Notes: generated from the letters alone by a model not told the origin. Counted from the stretch's first letter, positions 35,478 through 44,972 are shown. The stretch: 64,000 nucleotides of DNA from Halobacteriovoraceae bacterium (GCA_002713145.1 PAVS01000002.1:124001-188000); one strand, 5' to 3'. Translations and numbers: made by a program.

Positions 35478-35554
35478 TGGCGCACCCTGAGAGATTCGAA
35501 CTCCCGATCTTCTGATCCGTAGTCAGACGCCTTATCCAGCTGGGCCAAGGGTGC
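35478..35554 (-). tRNA. tRNA-Arg (anticodon ACG)
   Basis: The 77-base gene has acceptor GCACCCT paired with AGGGTGC, discriminator G and encoded CCA. The anticodon stem-loop is TCTGA-CTACGGA-TCAGA, giving anticodon ACG, and the T arm is GGGAGTTCGAACTCTC. A34 is the substrate of TadA, also in this window, and inosine is needed to read CGC and CGA. Confidence 0.95.
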
Positions 35555-35613
35555 GTGAGAGTATTTTTATTAAATAACATGCAAAATTACAAGTCATTTC
35601 TACTATTTAACTC

Positions 35614-36090
35614 TTAAAGTATTTTTTTAATATGATGTTCAATAGCAAAAGGCTTAGTACTCGGGGCAAAGCGCCCAACAGGTTTCCCCTCTTTATTGAC
35701 TAGGAATTTGGTAAAATTCCATTTTATTTGCTCTGTGCCAAGAAGCCCTGGCTGTTCTTCTTTCAAAAATTTATATAAAGGATGTGCAGAATCACCATTC
35801 ACTTCAATCTTAGAGAAAACAGGAAATGAAATCTTAAATTTCAAATCGCAGAACTTTTTAATCTCTTCATCAGTACCACTTTCTTGTTTTCCAAATTGAT
35901 TACAAGGAAACGCTAATATCTCAAGACCTTGGTCTTTATACTTAAGGTAGAGCTCTTGTAATTCTCCGTACTGAGGTGTAAATCCACAAGCACTGGCAGT
36001 GTTCACGATTAAAAGAGTTTTTCCCTTGAATTTGCTGAGGGAAATTTCATTTTCTGCTGTTAAGTTGGCGTTAAAATCAAATACATTCAT
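35614..36090 (-). CDS. Glutathione peroxidase family protein (Cys type)
   Basis: The 158-residue protein reduces peroxides with glutathione or thioredoxin. The peroxidatic residue is C35 in NTASACGFTPQY, so it is not a selenoprotein. FPCNQFGKQE near residue 61 and IKWNFTKFLVNKEG with the conserved Trp complete the catalytic tetrad. There is no signal peptide, so it is cytoplasmic. It begins 2 bases after the AgmX-like gene and may be the last gene of that operon. Confidence 0.92.
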   Translation of the reverse strand: MNVFDFNANLTAENEISLSKFKGKTLLIVNTASACGFTPQYGELQELYLKYKDQGLEILAFPCNQFGKQESGTDEEIKKFCDLKFKISFPVFSKIEVNGDSAHPLYKFLKEEQPGLLGTEQIKWNFTKFLVNKEGKPVGRFAPSTKPFAIEHHIKKIL

Positions 36091-36092
36091 AA

Positions 36093-38147
36093 TTACTGCT
36101 TATAGAAATTCATAGGTTGTCTTACATCTACCAATCCGCCACCTTTAGGTCTCGGGAATTTAATCATTTTTACCACACGCTTAAGACAGTTATGAGCTTT
36201 AGCAGAGAAACTGGCACCGTTCTTTTTAATATCGACGTTGACACCTTTTCCCACTCCATTGATCTGAAAATTGAGATCAAAAACTCCAGCGACTTTCGGA
36301 TTTTTCATGAGTTCTTGTTGATAACAATAGCGAAATTGAGGAATATACTCTCGCATTATCTTTCTGATAAGTTCTGGATCAATAGCCCCTAGAATCTTAG
36401 TGTTAGCTTCAATATAGGCTGTTGAAGCTCTCGTTTTTCCAGAGAGTCCTCTCGTATCAGCAATATTTCCACTTCCATTGCGTGAACCATTTTTAAAGGT
36501 CTCCACTTGGACGTTGGATTTTCCAAAATTGTTTGCATTGAAATTACGAGTCAAGCTTGTGGTAGATCCCATTGCGGAAGCAGCATCTAAATTATTATTT
36601 TGATTGGCCGACTTAAGCTTAGTGTTATTACGGCCTAGCATCGCCGCCATTTTGCTGGAAGAGCTAAACTTATAAGATTTTTTTGGTTTTACTTTATTTT
36701 TAGGAGCTGGAGAGCTTTTAGCCACCTTTTTTACTGGCTTTTTAACTGGTTTTTTGGCAACTGCCTTTTTCGGCTCCACCTTTTTCACAGGAGTCTTTTG
36801 AGCGACTTTTTTGGGTTCAACCTTTTTTACAGGCTCTTTCTTGGCTTCAATTTTCTTTTGAACCGGCTCATCATTCTTAGCCACTTTCTCCTCAGACTGA
36901 GTTGGGTCTTTCTCTTTTTTAAGTGACTGTGTTTTTTTCTTTTTATATATAATCACAACTTCTTTTCTTTTTTTCTCTTCTTGTGGTCTTTCTGCGATTA
37001 AAAGAATTAACAATAATGGGACCAACACAGCTGCCCAGACAGAACTCGTTATCTTCAGTAATTTTTCATCGAAATCAAAAAACTCAAGATGTTTAATCTT
37101 AGGTGGGCTCGGAGCAATTTTGATAATAATCTGACTAGTGCCTTTAGTTAAAACAACTCTTTCCCCGGCAACAAGTTGCAACGTCGGCTGGTGACAATCA
37201 AAAACCTCTTCATCCTGATCAACTTTTTGCAGGATATAACCTGTCTGACCGACGATAAAAACCTTTCTGTCTCTTATGAAGATCAACTCATTTTTATATT
37301 TGTCAAAGTCAGCGACCTGAAATGTTTTTTTATCGCTATATTCATTTGAGAGAAAAATTCTTTTATATTTTGGATTAAAATGGGATTCATCAATAACAAC
37401 ACCATTATTCATATAAATGACGTGAAGGGCATGACCATTGGTTTCTTCAGTTATCTCTGCTTGAGGCAGTTGGTTTTTTGGAGTCTCCTTAAAATCAACA
37501 TAGTCAGAGTAATCAAAATCTTCATCCATATAAAGTGATTTGCTTTGAGGCGTGAAACTCTCTTCATCAAATTTAATATTGAATTCAAAAAAGTCGGCTT
37601 CTAGGCTAGCTTGAGCCTCTCCCTCCGCAGCAACATGTGAATGAGTCACTGATGACTGAACCATGAATTTTTCAGGAGGATCAGCAGGTAAACTTTCTGG
37701 TTGAGTATTTTGAATAGCTCCTACATCAAGAGAGGGAAGCGTTATATCAGGCCTGGTAGAACTAGGCTTTCTCACCTCTTCAACATATTCGTCTAACTCA
37801 CCGTTCGCCTTGCTCTCTTCATAAAGATCAGAAAGAAAACTTTCACCACTGATCTCTTCGATACTAGCAATAACATCAACCGGTCCGATTTTAAAAAACG
37901 TTGAATTTTTGATTTTTGCAGTTTTATACTTTTTACCATTTATTTCAATTGGATAATCATTATCAAAGACTTTGACCAAGAGGACATCATCTTGTTTCTG
38001 AATAACGGCTTTTATTTGAGGTTCATCACTACCAAGTTTAACCTGGCAAGTTGCATTTGTACCCATGAAAATGGGTTTGTTCTCAAGAACAAACGCCTCT
38101 TGCTTATCAGCTAAAGTAATGTAGAGTTCAAATTGTAGTTTAGCCAT
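36093..38147 (-). CDS. AgmX/PglI (GltG/GltJ-like) gliding motor protein
   Basis: The 684-residue protein has an N-terminal FHA-like segment (about residues 1-95), an acidic cytoplasmic linker, one membrane helix near 366-385 (SVWAAVLVPLLLILLIAE), a Lys/Pro-rich TonB-like stretch with repeated PVKKVEPKK units, and a C-terminal domain RKIMREYIPQFRYCYQQEL matching the AgmX/PglI family. In Myxococcus these span the periplasm and pass motor energy to the gliding machinery. TolQ/TolR-like genes lie upstream in the same operon. I start at the ATG at 38147 rather than the TTG at 38159. Which of GltG and GltJ it corresponds to is open. Confidence 0.8.
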   Translation of the reverse strand: MAKLQFELYITLADKQEAFVLENKPIFMGTNATCQVKLGSDEPQIKAVIQKQDDVLLVKVFDNDYPIEINGKKYKTAKIKNSTFFKIGPVDVIASIEEISGESFLSDLYEESKANGELDEYVEEVRKPSSTRPDITLPSLDVGAIQNTQPESLPADPPEKFMVQSSVTHSHVAAEGEAQASLEADFFEFNIKFDEESFTPQSKSLYMDEDFDYSDYVDFKETPKNQLPQAEITEETNGHALHVIYMNNGVVIDESHFNPKYKRIFLSNEYSDKKTFQVADFDKYKNELIFIRDRKVFIVGQTGYILQKVDQDEEVFDCHQPTLQLVAGERVVLTKGTSQIIIKIAPSPPKIKHLEFFDFDEKLLKITSSVWAAVLVPLLLILLIAERPQEEKKRKEVVIIYKKKKTQSLKKEKDPTQSEEKVAKNDEPVQKKIEAKKEPVKKVEPKKVAQKTPVKKVEPKKAVAKKPVKKPVKKVAKSSPAPKNKVKPKKSYKFSSSSKMAAMLGRNNTKLKSANQNNNLDAASAMGSTTSLTRNFNANNFGKSNVQVETFKNGSRNGSGNIADTRGLSGKTRASTAYIEANTKILGAIDPELIRKIMREYIPQFRYCYQQELMKNPKVAGVFDLNFQINGVGKGVNVDIKKNGASFSAKAHNCLKRVVKMIKFPRPKGGGLVDVRQPMNFYKQ
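36720..36850 (-). repeat. Imperfect PVKKVEPKK coding repeats
   Basis: Inside the AgmX-like gene, several imperfect repeats encode PVKKVEPKK, KPVKK and PVKKVAK units. The stretch is expected to be an extended, positively charged periplasm-spanning rod like that of TonB. Such repeats can change in length between strains. Confidence 0.7.
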
Positions 38148-38961
38148 TTTTTTGTCCAAAGCTAGTGATTAAATAGTCCCTAAAATCATCTAGAACTGAA
38201 AACTTCAATTCAAGATCTTTAAGATCGGCAATCCTATCTCGTGAAACTTCTCCATTGATCAACTTAATACCAGATTTTAATAAAATTGCTTCTTCATCCT
38301 TTTCGTTGAAAAAACTCAAAACTTTATTTCGCAGCTCTAAATTATTACCTGAGAGGACAAAACTTACCCCCAAACTTGAACGAACCACTCTGCTATTGGG
38401 TAGTTGTTTGGCTAACAATTCTAAACCTTCATTTGCTTTTGCAAAATTTCCTTGGCGTAAATAATCTAAACTAAGTAAGTAGTTTGCCAAATGATTAGAG
38501 CGATTATGTTTTAAACTGTTTTGATAGTATGATCTTGCCAAGGCAGATAGACCCTGAATATCGTAGATCAATCCGATATTGGACATAATTTTTGATATCT
38601 TTTGTGCATCATTTTTCTCAAAAGTAAGGACTAAATCATAGTAATAAAGTGATTTTCTAAATTCTTGAGTGTAATTATAGCAATTTCCTAATGTAAACCA
38701 GATCTCTGAGCGTTGTTGATCAGAACTTACTTTTCTCAGCTTTTTATTGAGTTCAGAAACGGACTTTTCCCAGTCCGCTAAGCATTCTTTATTATTCAAA
38801 TTATTAAAAAGGGGATCACCAGAAGCCAGGTATTTCTCAAAATTATTTTGAGTGGAAAAGAGTTTAGCTCTTAATTTTTGAGAAAGCTCAAAGCCCGATT
38901 TTTTTCCAGTTGCACAAGAAAAATTGAAAAGGAGAAATGCGAAAAGAATCAGCTTTGCCAT
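38140..38961 (-). CDS. TPR lipoprotein of the Glt-like cluster
   Basis: The 273-residue protein starts MAKLILFAFLLFNFSCATG; the C at residue 16 after a hydrophobic stretch is a plausible but weak lipobox. The body has TPR-like helical pairs (WFTLGNCYNYTQEFRKSLYY, IGLIYDIQGLSALARSYY, YLLSLDYLRQGNFAKANEGL). It overlaps the genes on both sides. In Glt complexes, TPR lipoproteins sit at the outer membrane; GltE is the nearest known counterpart, inferred. Confidence 0.75.
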   Translation of the reverse strand: MAKLILFAFLLFNFSCATGKKSGFELSQKLRAKLFSTQNNFEKYLASGDPLFNNLNNKECLADWEKSVSELNKKLRKVSSDQQRSEIWFTLGNCYNYTQEFRKSLYYYDLVLTFEKNDAQKISKIMSNIGLIYDIQGLSALARSYYQNSLKHNRSNHLANYLLSLDYLRQGNFAKANEGLELLAKQLPNSRVVRSSLGVSFVLSGNNLELRNKVLSFFNEKDEEAILLKSGIKLINGEVSRDRIADLKDLELKFSVLDDFRDYLITSFGQKNG

Positions 38962-41714
38962 GAATACACCTCACCTAAACCATAATTTATAGGCTCACGA
39001 ATTAAATCTTTGTAATATCTTCTGACACCAATATTTTGCTGGGCCTTATCGATAGATTGATGAAAAAGGGTACGGTATTCTATTAACTTAAGATCTAGAA
39101 TTTTGCTTAATTCGAGTACCCTATTAGAGATAGCTTTTTCCAATTCCGGATCTGACGAAATGGGAACATAGTTTTTAATATTTGCAATTTCTCTTTCAAA
39201 GTTTTTTACAACGTTAGATAAGTAGACGGGGAGAAGGTTGGGGTGGAGTTGTTGAATTCCTTTATTTACATTTTCAACTGTCTGAACAAAAGAGCTCTCA
39301 ATAGCAGTATTAAATTTTTCAAACGCTTCGAATGTAATCTCTTTCATTTTTGGGGGATCTGCCAATTCAATCTTTTGAGTCGGAAGTTGCTGTTCATATG
39401 TTGCCACAATCTTAAGATAACTGTCTTTTAAGGATGGAATTGAAACTCCTCTCACAAATTGAAGAGATTTTGCAAAATCTAGTTTTTGATAATAAAGCCT
39501 CCAAAACTTCTCTGCGACACTTAGGTCTATGATTTCTTTGAGTTCTTTAGATTTATAAAACTCAGGATAGAGTTTTGACTGAAACAAAGGGTCTTCCAGT
39601 AATAAGAACTTATAAAGGTAATTGCGTTCTTCAAATGACTTTGCTCGAGATAATAATTGGGGTGTGATCTTGTTATGAATTGCCGCAACCTTGAAACTAA
39701 GAGAGTCTAGTTCCTTAGAAATCGCAATGACACGATCTTTGCGCACCTGATTAGAAACCTCAATGCATTGCCTATGTAAGTCTGACAAACAGATATTTTG
39801 AGCATAAAAAAGAAATTCTTCTGCATGTTTTCTTTTTTCAGCTGTCTGAAAAAAGTTTAATGCCACAATATATGTCTTTAATAAATCTTCATAATTTAAA
39901 GTCTGGTTTTCATAAAACATTTTTTTGAGAAGAGCACTGTATCTAATCTTGTATTCATTTTTTTGATTGGCATAGAGAGCTTGAAATCCAGCGGTAGCTT
40001 CAGCAACCTTTCCACTTTTCGCCAAATTTTCATACTTAGAAAAATAAATTTGTGAAATAATCTTATCCAGCTTTATAATTTCAGCTCGATTAAAGTTTAG
40101 AAACTTTGCGGAAACTATTTTTCGCAGCTTCTTTAAAGATGCTATATCTTCCTTTTTAATGTATTTATTTAAGATGTCACGATAAACAACTCTTTGTTTC
40201 TCAATATCACCTGGGTAGTATTTATTATATTTTTTGAGAGTCGCAAACATTTGTGGCTCATTCCCTTGAATACGATAGAAATTGATTAAACGTTGATAGA
40301 CGTCTGCAGACTTTGGACCCTTGGGGTAAAAATATAAAAAGCTTTGGTAGCTATACAAAAGTATTTTGGCCGGTGGTTTTTTTTGTTTTTCCAAAGCCTT
40401 AAAAAGAGAGTCAAAACTCATGGGTAAGAATTTATTATTTCTACTTTTTCCATTTTTTTTATAACTACTAATACCGCTTGAGTAAACAAAGGCAGCACGT
40501 TTGTAATTTCCCATCGAGTAATAAGTCTCACCTTCATAATAGCTATACTCCAATGCATTTTCTTTATCGATAGATTTCAGAATATTGAAGTTGTAAGCGG
40601 TAAATCTGACATAAACTTTTTTTCTTTTTTCAGAAATAAGTCTTCTTGATTTAACAAGTTCTTGAAGATAACCAGTAAAACTTTTAATAGAGTTGACCAG
40701 TTCAGTTTTAACTTCTTCATCTATTTTTGCGCTGCCAAAAGTTCTAAGTTTAGCTTTAAACTTTTTAAAATCTCTTTGGAGAAGTGTGAACATCTTAAGT
40801 GTTCTATAAACGAGAACCTTTTTGGCCAGAAGTTTATATTCTTGGTTAGGGTCGAGTTTTTGAGTTTCAATATACTCAATGATCATGGGTGCGTCTTTTT
40901 TAACACCATTTTCAAAAACATAATGGAGGTACTTAATAAGGTTATCAAATTTATTGAGTTTATTTTTTACGATAAAGTTGAGCCCTTCTTTGGTTTTTTG
41001 AGAATAAGCATAAAACAAGAGCATCGAGTCAATAAGCTGATCTCCGATTTGAAAATAACCTTTCTTTTGAGATAGAGCGTAGGTTCTTTTGAGGTTTTCA
41101 AGCGCTTGGTTGAGTTTCCCCAGTTTAAGTAGCGACCACCCCAAATTGTAATGAATTTTGGTAAGCCATTTGTTGTTTTTCTTGCTCGTAAGCCTAGAAT
41201 AGTACTTCACAGCTTGAGCATATTGTTTTTCATTATAGTGATAGTCCGCTAATTTGGTATAGATGACATGAGCGAGCTCTTTTGAGCGATTAATACGCTC
41301 TGCTTTTTTTATGTTGAAGTAAAATTTCTTATAATCTTTGACGAGATAATAGTTTAGGGCCCTATAGTAGTAGACTTTCGTTAAGACCTTGGAACTTTTC
41401 GTTCTTCTTTCTATGCTTTTGGCTATGTCATCAATTCTGTTGAGTGTCGATTTTTGTAACCTGAGAACTTTATCCAAATTAGTTTTGTTACCAGATTCTA
41501 AATAGCTCATTCTATATTCATTTTCTTTATCGAGAAGCAAGGTAAGCTTTTCACCATAAAGCTCAAAAAGTCTTATTTGTAGTGATAAATCGCGGTTTCT
41601 AATGGCCTCTACCGCTCTAATGTCTTTAGAGACGATTGAATAATGTTTTTGCCAGCGATTGTCAGCGAAACCTAAAGACATAATAAAGAGAGATAAAACA
41701 ATTAACCGCATCAA
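38949..41714 (-). CDS. Large TPR repeat protein, secreted (Glt-like)
   Basis: The 921-residue protein has a signal peptide (MMRLIVLSLFIMSLGFA) and many TPR-like helical pairs, for example YNLGWSLLKLGKLNQALENL, EYSYYEGETYYSMGNYKRAA and PKSADVYQRLINFYRIQGN. The rest is helical and lysine-rich. It lies between the ExbD-like pair and the TPR lipoprotein, where Myxococcus places GltD/GltE-type periplasmic scaffold proteins. It is probably periplasmic, binding other complex parts through TPR grooves. The function is inferred from the cluster. Confidence 0.75.
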   Translation of the reverse strand: MMRLIVLSLFIMSLGFADNRWQKHYSIVSKDIRAVEAIRNRDLSLQIRLFELYGEKLTLLLDKENEYRMSYLESGNKTNLDKVLRLQKSTLNRIDDIAKSIERRTKSSKVLTKVYYYRALNYYLVKDYKKFYFNIKKAERINRSKELAHVIYTKLADYHYNEKQYAQAVKYYSRLTSKKNNKWLTKIHYNLGWSLLKLGKLNQALENLKRTYALSQKKGYFQIGDQLIDSMLLFYAYSQKTKEGLNFIVKNKLNKFDNLIKYLHYVFENGVKKDAPMIIEYIETQKLDPNQEYKLLAKKVLVYRTLKMFTLLQRDFKKFKAKLRTFGSAKIDEEVKTELVNSIKSFTGYLQELVKSRRLISEKRKKVYVRFTAYNFNILKSIDKENALEYSYYEGETYYSMGNYKRAAFVYSSGISSYKKNGKSRNNKFLPMSFDSLFKALEKQKKPPAKILLYSYQSFLYFYPKGPKSADVYQRLINFYRIQGNEPQMFATLKKYNKYYPGDIEKQRVVYRDILNKYIKKEDIASLKKLRKIVSAKFLNFNRAEIIKLDKIISQIYFSKYENLAKSGKVAEATAGFQALYANQKNEYKIRYSALLKKMFYENQTLNYEDLLKTYIVALNFFQTAEKRKHAEEFLFYAQNICLSDLHRQCIEVSNQVRKDRVIAISKELDSLSFKVAAIHNKITPQLLSRAKSFEERNYLYKFLLLEDPLFQSKLYPEFYKSKELKEIIDLSVAEKFWRLYYQKLDFAKSLQFVRGVSIPSLKDSYLKIVATYEQQLPTQKIELADPPKMKEITFEAFEKFNTAIESSFVQTVENVNKGIQQLHPNLLPVYLSNVVKNFEREIANIKNYVPISSDPELEKAISNRVLELSKILDLKLIEYRTLFHQSIDKAQQNIGVRRYYKDLIREPINYGLGEVYSWQS

Positions 41715-42184
41715 TCTTCACCCTGAACTATTAACTTATATTGTCCATAGCCTGCTTCACTTGCCGTGCCAAGAACCTTATCAATGGTTATATATTTAAG
41801 TCCTTTATCAAAAACAAGATTAATGAGTTTATTGTCTGAAACTTCACGTCCAAGTTTTTTTCTCTTTTCATTATCCTCTCTAAATTCACTTTTAAGAATA
41901 GAATCTAATTTATTCAAACCTCTAGCACTCATTGATCCAATTCTTTTATTGTTAAAGTAAATCTCCTCTCTTTTATTGACTTGGACGATAGGTCCATTTT
42001 CAGCTGTTGTTCTCGTGAGTGAATAAGGAAGAGCTAGTTCATTTACCAAATCGACTGTTAATTCTGAATCGTTAAAACTTTTCAGAAGAAAAACAAGTAG
42101 AATAACAAGAATATCGAGTAAAGAAGTTATATCTATCTCTTCCACTTCAATTTTGGGTGTTCTTCTTTTTCTAAAATTCATCAC
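41711..42184 (-). CDS. ExbD/TolR family motor protein
   Basis: The 157-residue protein has a basic N-terminus, one membrane helix with the ion-translocating Asp (D24 in ITSLLDILVILL) and a periplasmic ExbD/TolR domain. It overlaps the second ExbD-like gene by 4 bases. Two ExbD/TolR-like proteins with one TolQ-like protein match the AglR-AglQ-AglS gliding motor of Myxococcus, driven by proton motive force. Tol-Pal itself has one TolR and Pal/TolB genes, which are absent here. Confidence 0.85.
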   Translation of the reverse strand: MMNFRKRRTPKIEVEEIDITSLLDILVILLVFLLKSFNDSELTVDLVNELALPYSLTRTTAENGPIVQVNKREEIYFNNKRIGSMSARGLNKLDSILKSEFREDNEKRKKLGREVSDNKLINLVFDKGLKYITIDKVLGTASEAGYGQYKLIVQGED

Positions 42185-42720
42185 TGACCTGCTCCTATAG
42201 GCTCAAGCACCACCTGTTGGAATATTTTTGATAAGAAAACTCTTTTACCTTTTTTTTCTATCGTCACTTTTGTTTTTGCAGGAATCGTTTGAACAATATC
42301 GAGAAGTTTTACAATCTTGTCATACTCAATACTTGGCAGCGGAGCAAGAATGGCGTAATCATCCTCAGGATGTTCTTTACGTAAATTGATGAGAGTTGAT
42401 TTTAGATCACTTTTCTCTCCCTCGCTTCTTTGCAAATATTCACCGTTGACTTCATAAAAGGTTCCTCTTTCTACCTGATCATAGCCAGTCAAAAGTATCA
42501 CTCTATTGTCAAAAACTTTTATCGTTAGATTTAAAGGATCTTTTTTCGGTATATCCTTTTCAGGGACCTCACTTACAAGTGGGGCGTCCGTCTCAATCTC
42601 ATATATTTTTATAAATTGTGCTGAGAACAACAAAAAGAAGATAAATATAAAGACTGCATCCATAATCGGAACAAGGTTTAACTTCTCTAATTCGTGCACC
42701 CTTTTTTCTCTTTTAAACAT
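42181..42720 (-). CDS. ExbD/TolR family motor protein, second copy
   Basis: The 179-residue protein has the membrane helix with the conserved Asp (D21 in LNLVPIMDAVFIFIFFLL), preceded by the KLNLVP motif typical of ExbD/TolR, and a periplasmic domain of about 130 residues. It lies directly after the TolQ-like gene and overlaps the first ExbD-like gene by 4 bases. With its sibling it would form the stator pair AglQ/AglS-type. The individual assignment cannot be made. Confidence 0.85.
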   Translation of the reverse strand: MFKREKRVHELEKLNLVPIMDAVFIFIFFLLFSAQFIKIYEIETDAPLVSEVPEKDIPKKDPLNLTIKVFDNRVILLTGYDQVERGTFYEVNGEYLQRSEGEKSDLKSTLINLRKEHPEDDYAILAPLPSIEYDKIVKLLDIVQTIPAKTKVTIEKKGKRVFLSKIFQQVVLEPIGAGQ

Positions 42721-42722
42721 AA

Positions 42723-43361
42723 CTATTCCGCTTTACGTCTCTTTACACTTAGTAGGTCTAGTAATTTACCAGCAGCCTCATCGACCTTATCATTGATCTT
42801 TACCGCTTTATTTGACAGAAAAGTATGAAGTACCATGATGGTAATGGCGGAGATCAGTCCAAAAGCCGTAGTGTTCATGGCCTTTGCAATCCCCTCTGCC
42901 AACGCTGCTGCCTTTCCACCTGCATCTGCAGTTCCTACTGCCGCGAAAGAAACGATCAAACCCTGTATGGTACCCAAGAGCCCCAAAAGAGTTGAAGTGT
43001 TTGCAATAAGTGAAATATAAGAAAGGTGATAGGAAATTTTCGGCGTGTGTTCCATAATTGAAGTTGTGAGAGCATCTTCAACCAGCTGTCTGTCTTCATT
43101 CGCTCTTTTTAAACCTGACCTTAGAATTTGAGGTAAAACAGCTTTAGAGTTTGAACAAACAGAGATGGCCTCTTCAACATTATTTTGAAGAACCAATCCT
43201 TTGATTTTATCAAAAAGCTTTGTTCCACTTATATCATTTTTCTTCAATTGGAGAAATTTATAGATACATAATCCAATCCCTGTAAGCCAGACAATTAAAA
43301 TTATCCACATGAATATCCCACCATCGAGAAAAAAAGCTTTGATCATTGAAAAAAAGTTCAT
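42723..43361 (-). CDS. MotA/TolQ/ExbB proton channel protein (AglR-like)
   Basis: The 212-residue protein has three membrane helices (about 14-34, 112-132 and 155-175). The conserved TolQ/ExbB segments TLLGLLGTIQGLIVSF and MNTTAFGLISAI with channel-lining Thr are present. It forms the proton channel of a stator with the two ExbD-like proteins encoded next. The gene order is barrel, TPR, small secreted protein, TolQ, TolR, TolR, TPR, TPR, AgmX. Confidence 0.9.
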   Translation of the reverse strand: MNFFSMIKAFFLDGGIFMWIILIVWLTGIGLCIYKFLQLKKNDISGTKLFDKIKGLVLQNNVEEAISVCSNSKAVLPQILRSGLKRANEDRQLVEDALTTSIMEHTPKISYHLSYISLIANTSTLLGLLGTIQGLIVSFAAVGTADAGGKAAALAEGIAKAMNTTAFGLISAITIMVLHTFLSNKAVKINDKVDEAAGKLLDLLSVKRRKAE

Positions 43362-43371
43362 AAGTTAACTC

Positions 43372-43626
43372 CTAAAATACATATTCTATATTGATTCTAA
43401 TTCTGTCGTTGTGGTTTTTACGCTTAAATAATAATTCTGAAGCCTTTTCCTTTTCATCCTGAATACTAAAATCTCCAGGAGAAACAAGTTCACCATCAAT
43501 CATGAGGGCACCGAGATCTATTTTTTGGCGTTTTTGATAAGTATAATTTGTTTTCGTTGTTCTTTTATTTTGTGCATAGACATTTAAGCTCAGAAGAACA
43601 ATCGAGATAATTAAAAAGATTCTCAT
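43372..43626 (-). CDS. Small secreted protein of the Glt-like cluster
   Basis: The 84-residue protein has a signal peptide (MRIFLIISIVLLSLNVYA) and a mature, highly charged part of 66 residues containing the compact ALMIDGELVSPGDFSIQD segment. No known family is recognised. It overlaps the 449-residue TPR gene by 4 bases and is 10 bases from the TolQ-like gene. A periplasmic accessory role to the motor is likely from position only. Confidence 0.65.
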   Translation of the reverse strand: MRIFLIISIVLLSLNVYAQNKRTTKTNYTYQKRQKIDLGALMIDGELVSPGDFSIQDEKEKASELLFKRKNHNDRIRINIEYVF

Positions 43627-44972
43627 TTAACACACCTATTCTTGATGGCCACGGCATAGTCACCTAGCTCATCGGCCCAGAAGCCTCCCAAAAATGACCA
43701 TATATATTTATCATCGGTATTTTTAATTTTGGAAAAGTCTAATTCCTCAAAGCTCTGTTTTTCATTTTCATTTTGAGAACTGACTAGATTTTTTCTTTTA
43801 TTCAAAGAAATCATAAGATTGAGTTTTACAAAAGCATTTCTCATTTGAAGAATCTGCAAATAATAGTCATTCGATAGATTTTTGAGAAAGTCTTGGTAAT
43901 CCTCTTTTATAGCTTTGTAGTAAAAATAGAGATTATTCAAGAATACTCTAGCTTGTCCCAAGCTACGAATACGAGCTAATTTTTTGATCTCAGACGCCAG
44001 TTGCTCTCGAGCTTGTAGGTAGGTGAAGTGGCGAATATCCTTTTTGAAACCCTTTAAGTAGTAATATAAAAACTGCTCTGCCTTGCTCTCAGGTGGACTG
44101 GTAGACGTCATCATTTGAAGGAGTTTGTTGCGACTCGCATTCCGCACTGAGTTCCTATAGCGCCATGTGTTTTGAGCAAATTCCTTAAAGATCTCTTCAG
44201 ATTTATCAAAATAGCACATTTCATAATAAATCAAAGATCTAAGATAGTTTGCCTCCGGGACCATATAACGCTGAAGCAATGGAGCTTGATAAGTGATTAC
44301 AGAGCCGAGCGCTCTTTCGTTTTCCCCCAACCAATAATAGTTCCAAGCTTTATCCAGTAAAAACCTCGGCCATATATAATCGGTTTTTTTCACATAGCTC
44401 AAGAGCTTAACGGACTTAGTATAGTTTTTCTGTGCAAAAGCTACACGCGCAACTTGTTGCACACATCTATTTTTAAATGTTTCGATATAAGCTTCAGACT
44501 TAAACCCAGTTTTTTCTTTTTGTGAAGAAAATCTCACACATCTTTTAAAGAATACTTCAGCTTTTTTATTTTCTTTTTCGGTTAAATAGATCAAGCCTAG
44601 AATATAGTTTGATTCTACAAACATTGAATTATTTGGTTTTATTTTTAGCAGTTTCAGCTTAGCCGATCTAAAATCATTTTTAAAAAATCTTCTCATCGCA
44701 ACGGCAAAATCAATTTGCGTTGATCTTCTTGCAAATTTATCTAATTCGAAGTCATGAATAAAGACGCTGGGATGAATCTTATCTAATACAAGATTAACTT
44801 TTGCTTGATCTAATTTCTGATTTTTTTCTGCTGCCTTTTTAATGAATATATAAGAGGCGTAATAAAGTTCATTTCTAAAAACCAGGTTAAACATCTTTGC
44901 ATAGCTATTTGCCATTGCATCACCCAGGATAAAAAAGCTCATCATCAATAAGAGTGGTTTTATATTTTTCAA
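43623..44972 (-). CDS. TPR protein, secreted (Glt-like)
   Basis: The 449-residue protein begins with a signal peptide (MKNIKPLLLMMSFFILGDAMA) and is almost wholly helical with TPR-type pairs, such as YILGLIYLTEKENKKAEVFF, AFAQKNYTKSVKLLSYVKK and NYYWLGENERALGSVITYQ. Overlaps of 4 bases on both sides place it in the operon. A periplasmic scaffold function within the Glt-like complex is inferred. Confidence 0.72.
   Translation of the reverse strand: MKNIKPLLLMMSFFILGDAMANSYAKMFNLVFRNELYYASYIFIKKAAEKNQKLDQAKVNLVLDKIHPSVFIHDFELDKFARRSTQIDFAVAMRRFFKNDFRSAKLKLLKIKPNNSMFVESNYILGLIYLTEKENKKAEVFFKRCVRFSSQKEKTGFKSEAYIETFKNRCVQQVARVAFAQKNYTKSVKLLSYVKKTDYIWPRFLLDKAWNYYWLGENERALGSVITYQAPLLQRYMVPEANYLRSLIYYEMCYFDKSEEIFKEFAQNTWRYRNSVRNASRNKLLQMMTSTSPPESKAEQFLYYYLKGFKKDIRHFTYLQAREQLASEIKKLARIRSLGQARVFLNNLYFYYKAIKEDYQDFLKNLSNDYYLQILQMRNAFVKLNLMISLNKRKNLVSSQNENEKQSFEELDFSKIKNTDDKYIWSFLGGFWADELGDYAVAIKNRCVK

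Noticed and set aside
35206..35548. Minus-strand open frames over tRNA-Arg and the zinc-ribbon gene
   Set aside because: They read through the tRNA and lack any family motif; the plus-strand gene has two Cys pairs.
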